Assembly: GCA_030035585.1 (NCBI GenBank)
Contig: CM057473.1
Coordinates: 10,962,501 to 11,026,500 of the forward strand
Source of the DNA: Dugong dugon
Lineage: Eukaryota > Chordata > Mammalia > Sirenia > Dugongidae
Length of the DNA stretch: 64,000 nt
Reading direction: 5' to 3'
Below: more model-generated notes on this DNA
Database searches by the model: none
What the model saw: the letters and a program-made list of their open reading frames with translations, nothing else
Told to the model about the DNA's origin: nothing
Position numbering within the stretch: the stretch's first letter is position 1
DNA letters: not shown here

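Larger units (their letters stand above)
29793..63971 (-). other. JAM2 intron 1
   Basis: About 34 kb. Repeats are listed separately. Stretches where I recognise nothing: 31061-31739, 31841-32209, 32691-33389, 34418-36124 (AT-rich), 36863-37439, 37551-37910, 38626-38896, 39103-40377, 41141-42170, 48524-48923, 49448-49770, 49915-50982, 51137-51341, 52901-53224, 53351-53543, 54641-55667, 56778-57584, 58171-59145 (open frames look like chance), 59483-60689 apart from a G-rich tract, and 62471-63755. Distal regulatory elements are possible but cannot be seen by eye. Confidence 0.85.

Noticed and set aside
62719..62904. 61-codon frame on the minus strand with protein-like composition
   Set aside because: No family similarity that I can name and no flanking repeat or exon signals; too short to support.
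63339..63994. Open frames on the + strand in the GC-rich end (69 and 81 codons)
   Set aside because: GC-rich sequence has few stops. They run antisense to JAM2 intron 1, with no similarity and no supporting signals.

Overview
This is a mammalian nuclear window, and every coding exon I can support belongs to one gene, JAM2 (junctional adhesion molecule B, CD322), on the minus strand. Seven exons are placed with GT-AG boundaries and phases that join into one frame: exon 1 (cut by the right edge), 2, 3, 4, 5, 6 and 7. They encode the end of the signal peptide, the V-type Ig domain, the second Ig domain, the transmembrane helix and the start of the cytoplasmic tail. The last exons, with the PDZ-binding C terminus, were not found and should lie left of base 1. 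The first Met and the promoter lie right of base 64000.

The organism is very probably an afrotherian, most likely an elephant or close relative. The window is full of AfroSINEs (a tRNA-derived SINE restricted to Afrotheria), RTE-clade LINEs that share their tail, and a LINE-1 family with an unusual long 3' UTR that I associate with elephant genomes. Older shared mammalian repeats (L2, MIR, ERVL-MaLR LTRs, Tigger1, hAT MITEs) form the background. The species call is inference from repeat families.

Layout on the + strand: 1-2241 intron 7 (partial); 2242-2349 exon 7; intron 6 with a 1.1-kb LINE-1 insertion and an LTR; 6200-6299 exon 6; intron 5; 9363-9565 exon 5; intron 4 with two LTR-like elements and a local duplication; 12357-12509 exon 4; intron 3; 14279-14386 exon 3; 15-kb intron 2, holding a dimeric SINE and a three-level nested LINE; 29730-29792 exon 2; 34-kb intron 1 with nested SINE/RTE insertions, nested DNA-transposon MITEs, a near full-length Tigger1 and two matching solo LTRs; 63756-64000 a CpG-rich island ending in exon 1.

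I see no unknown biological system. The most interesting content is the mobile-element archaeology. Many insertions still carry readable target-site duplications, so relative ages can be ordered. One SINE has two different tRNA-like heads and was inserted as one unit. In JAM2 itself, an N-glycosylation sequon just before the membrane and one residue near the N terminus appear to be absent compared with the human protein as I remember it.
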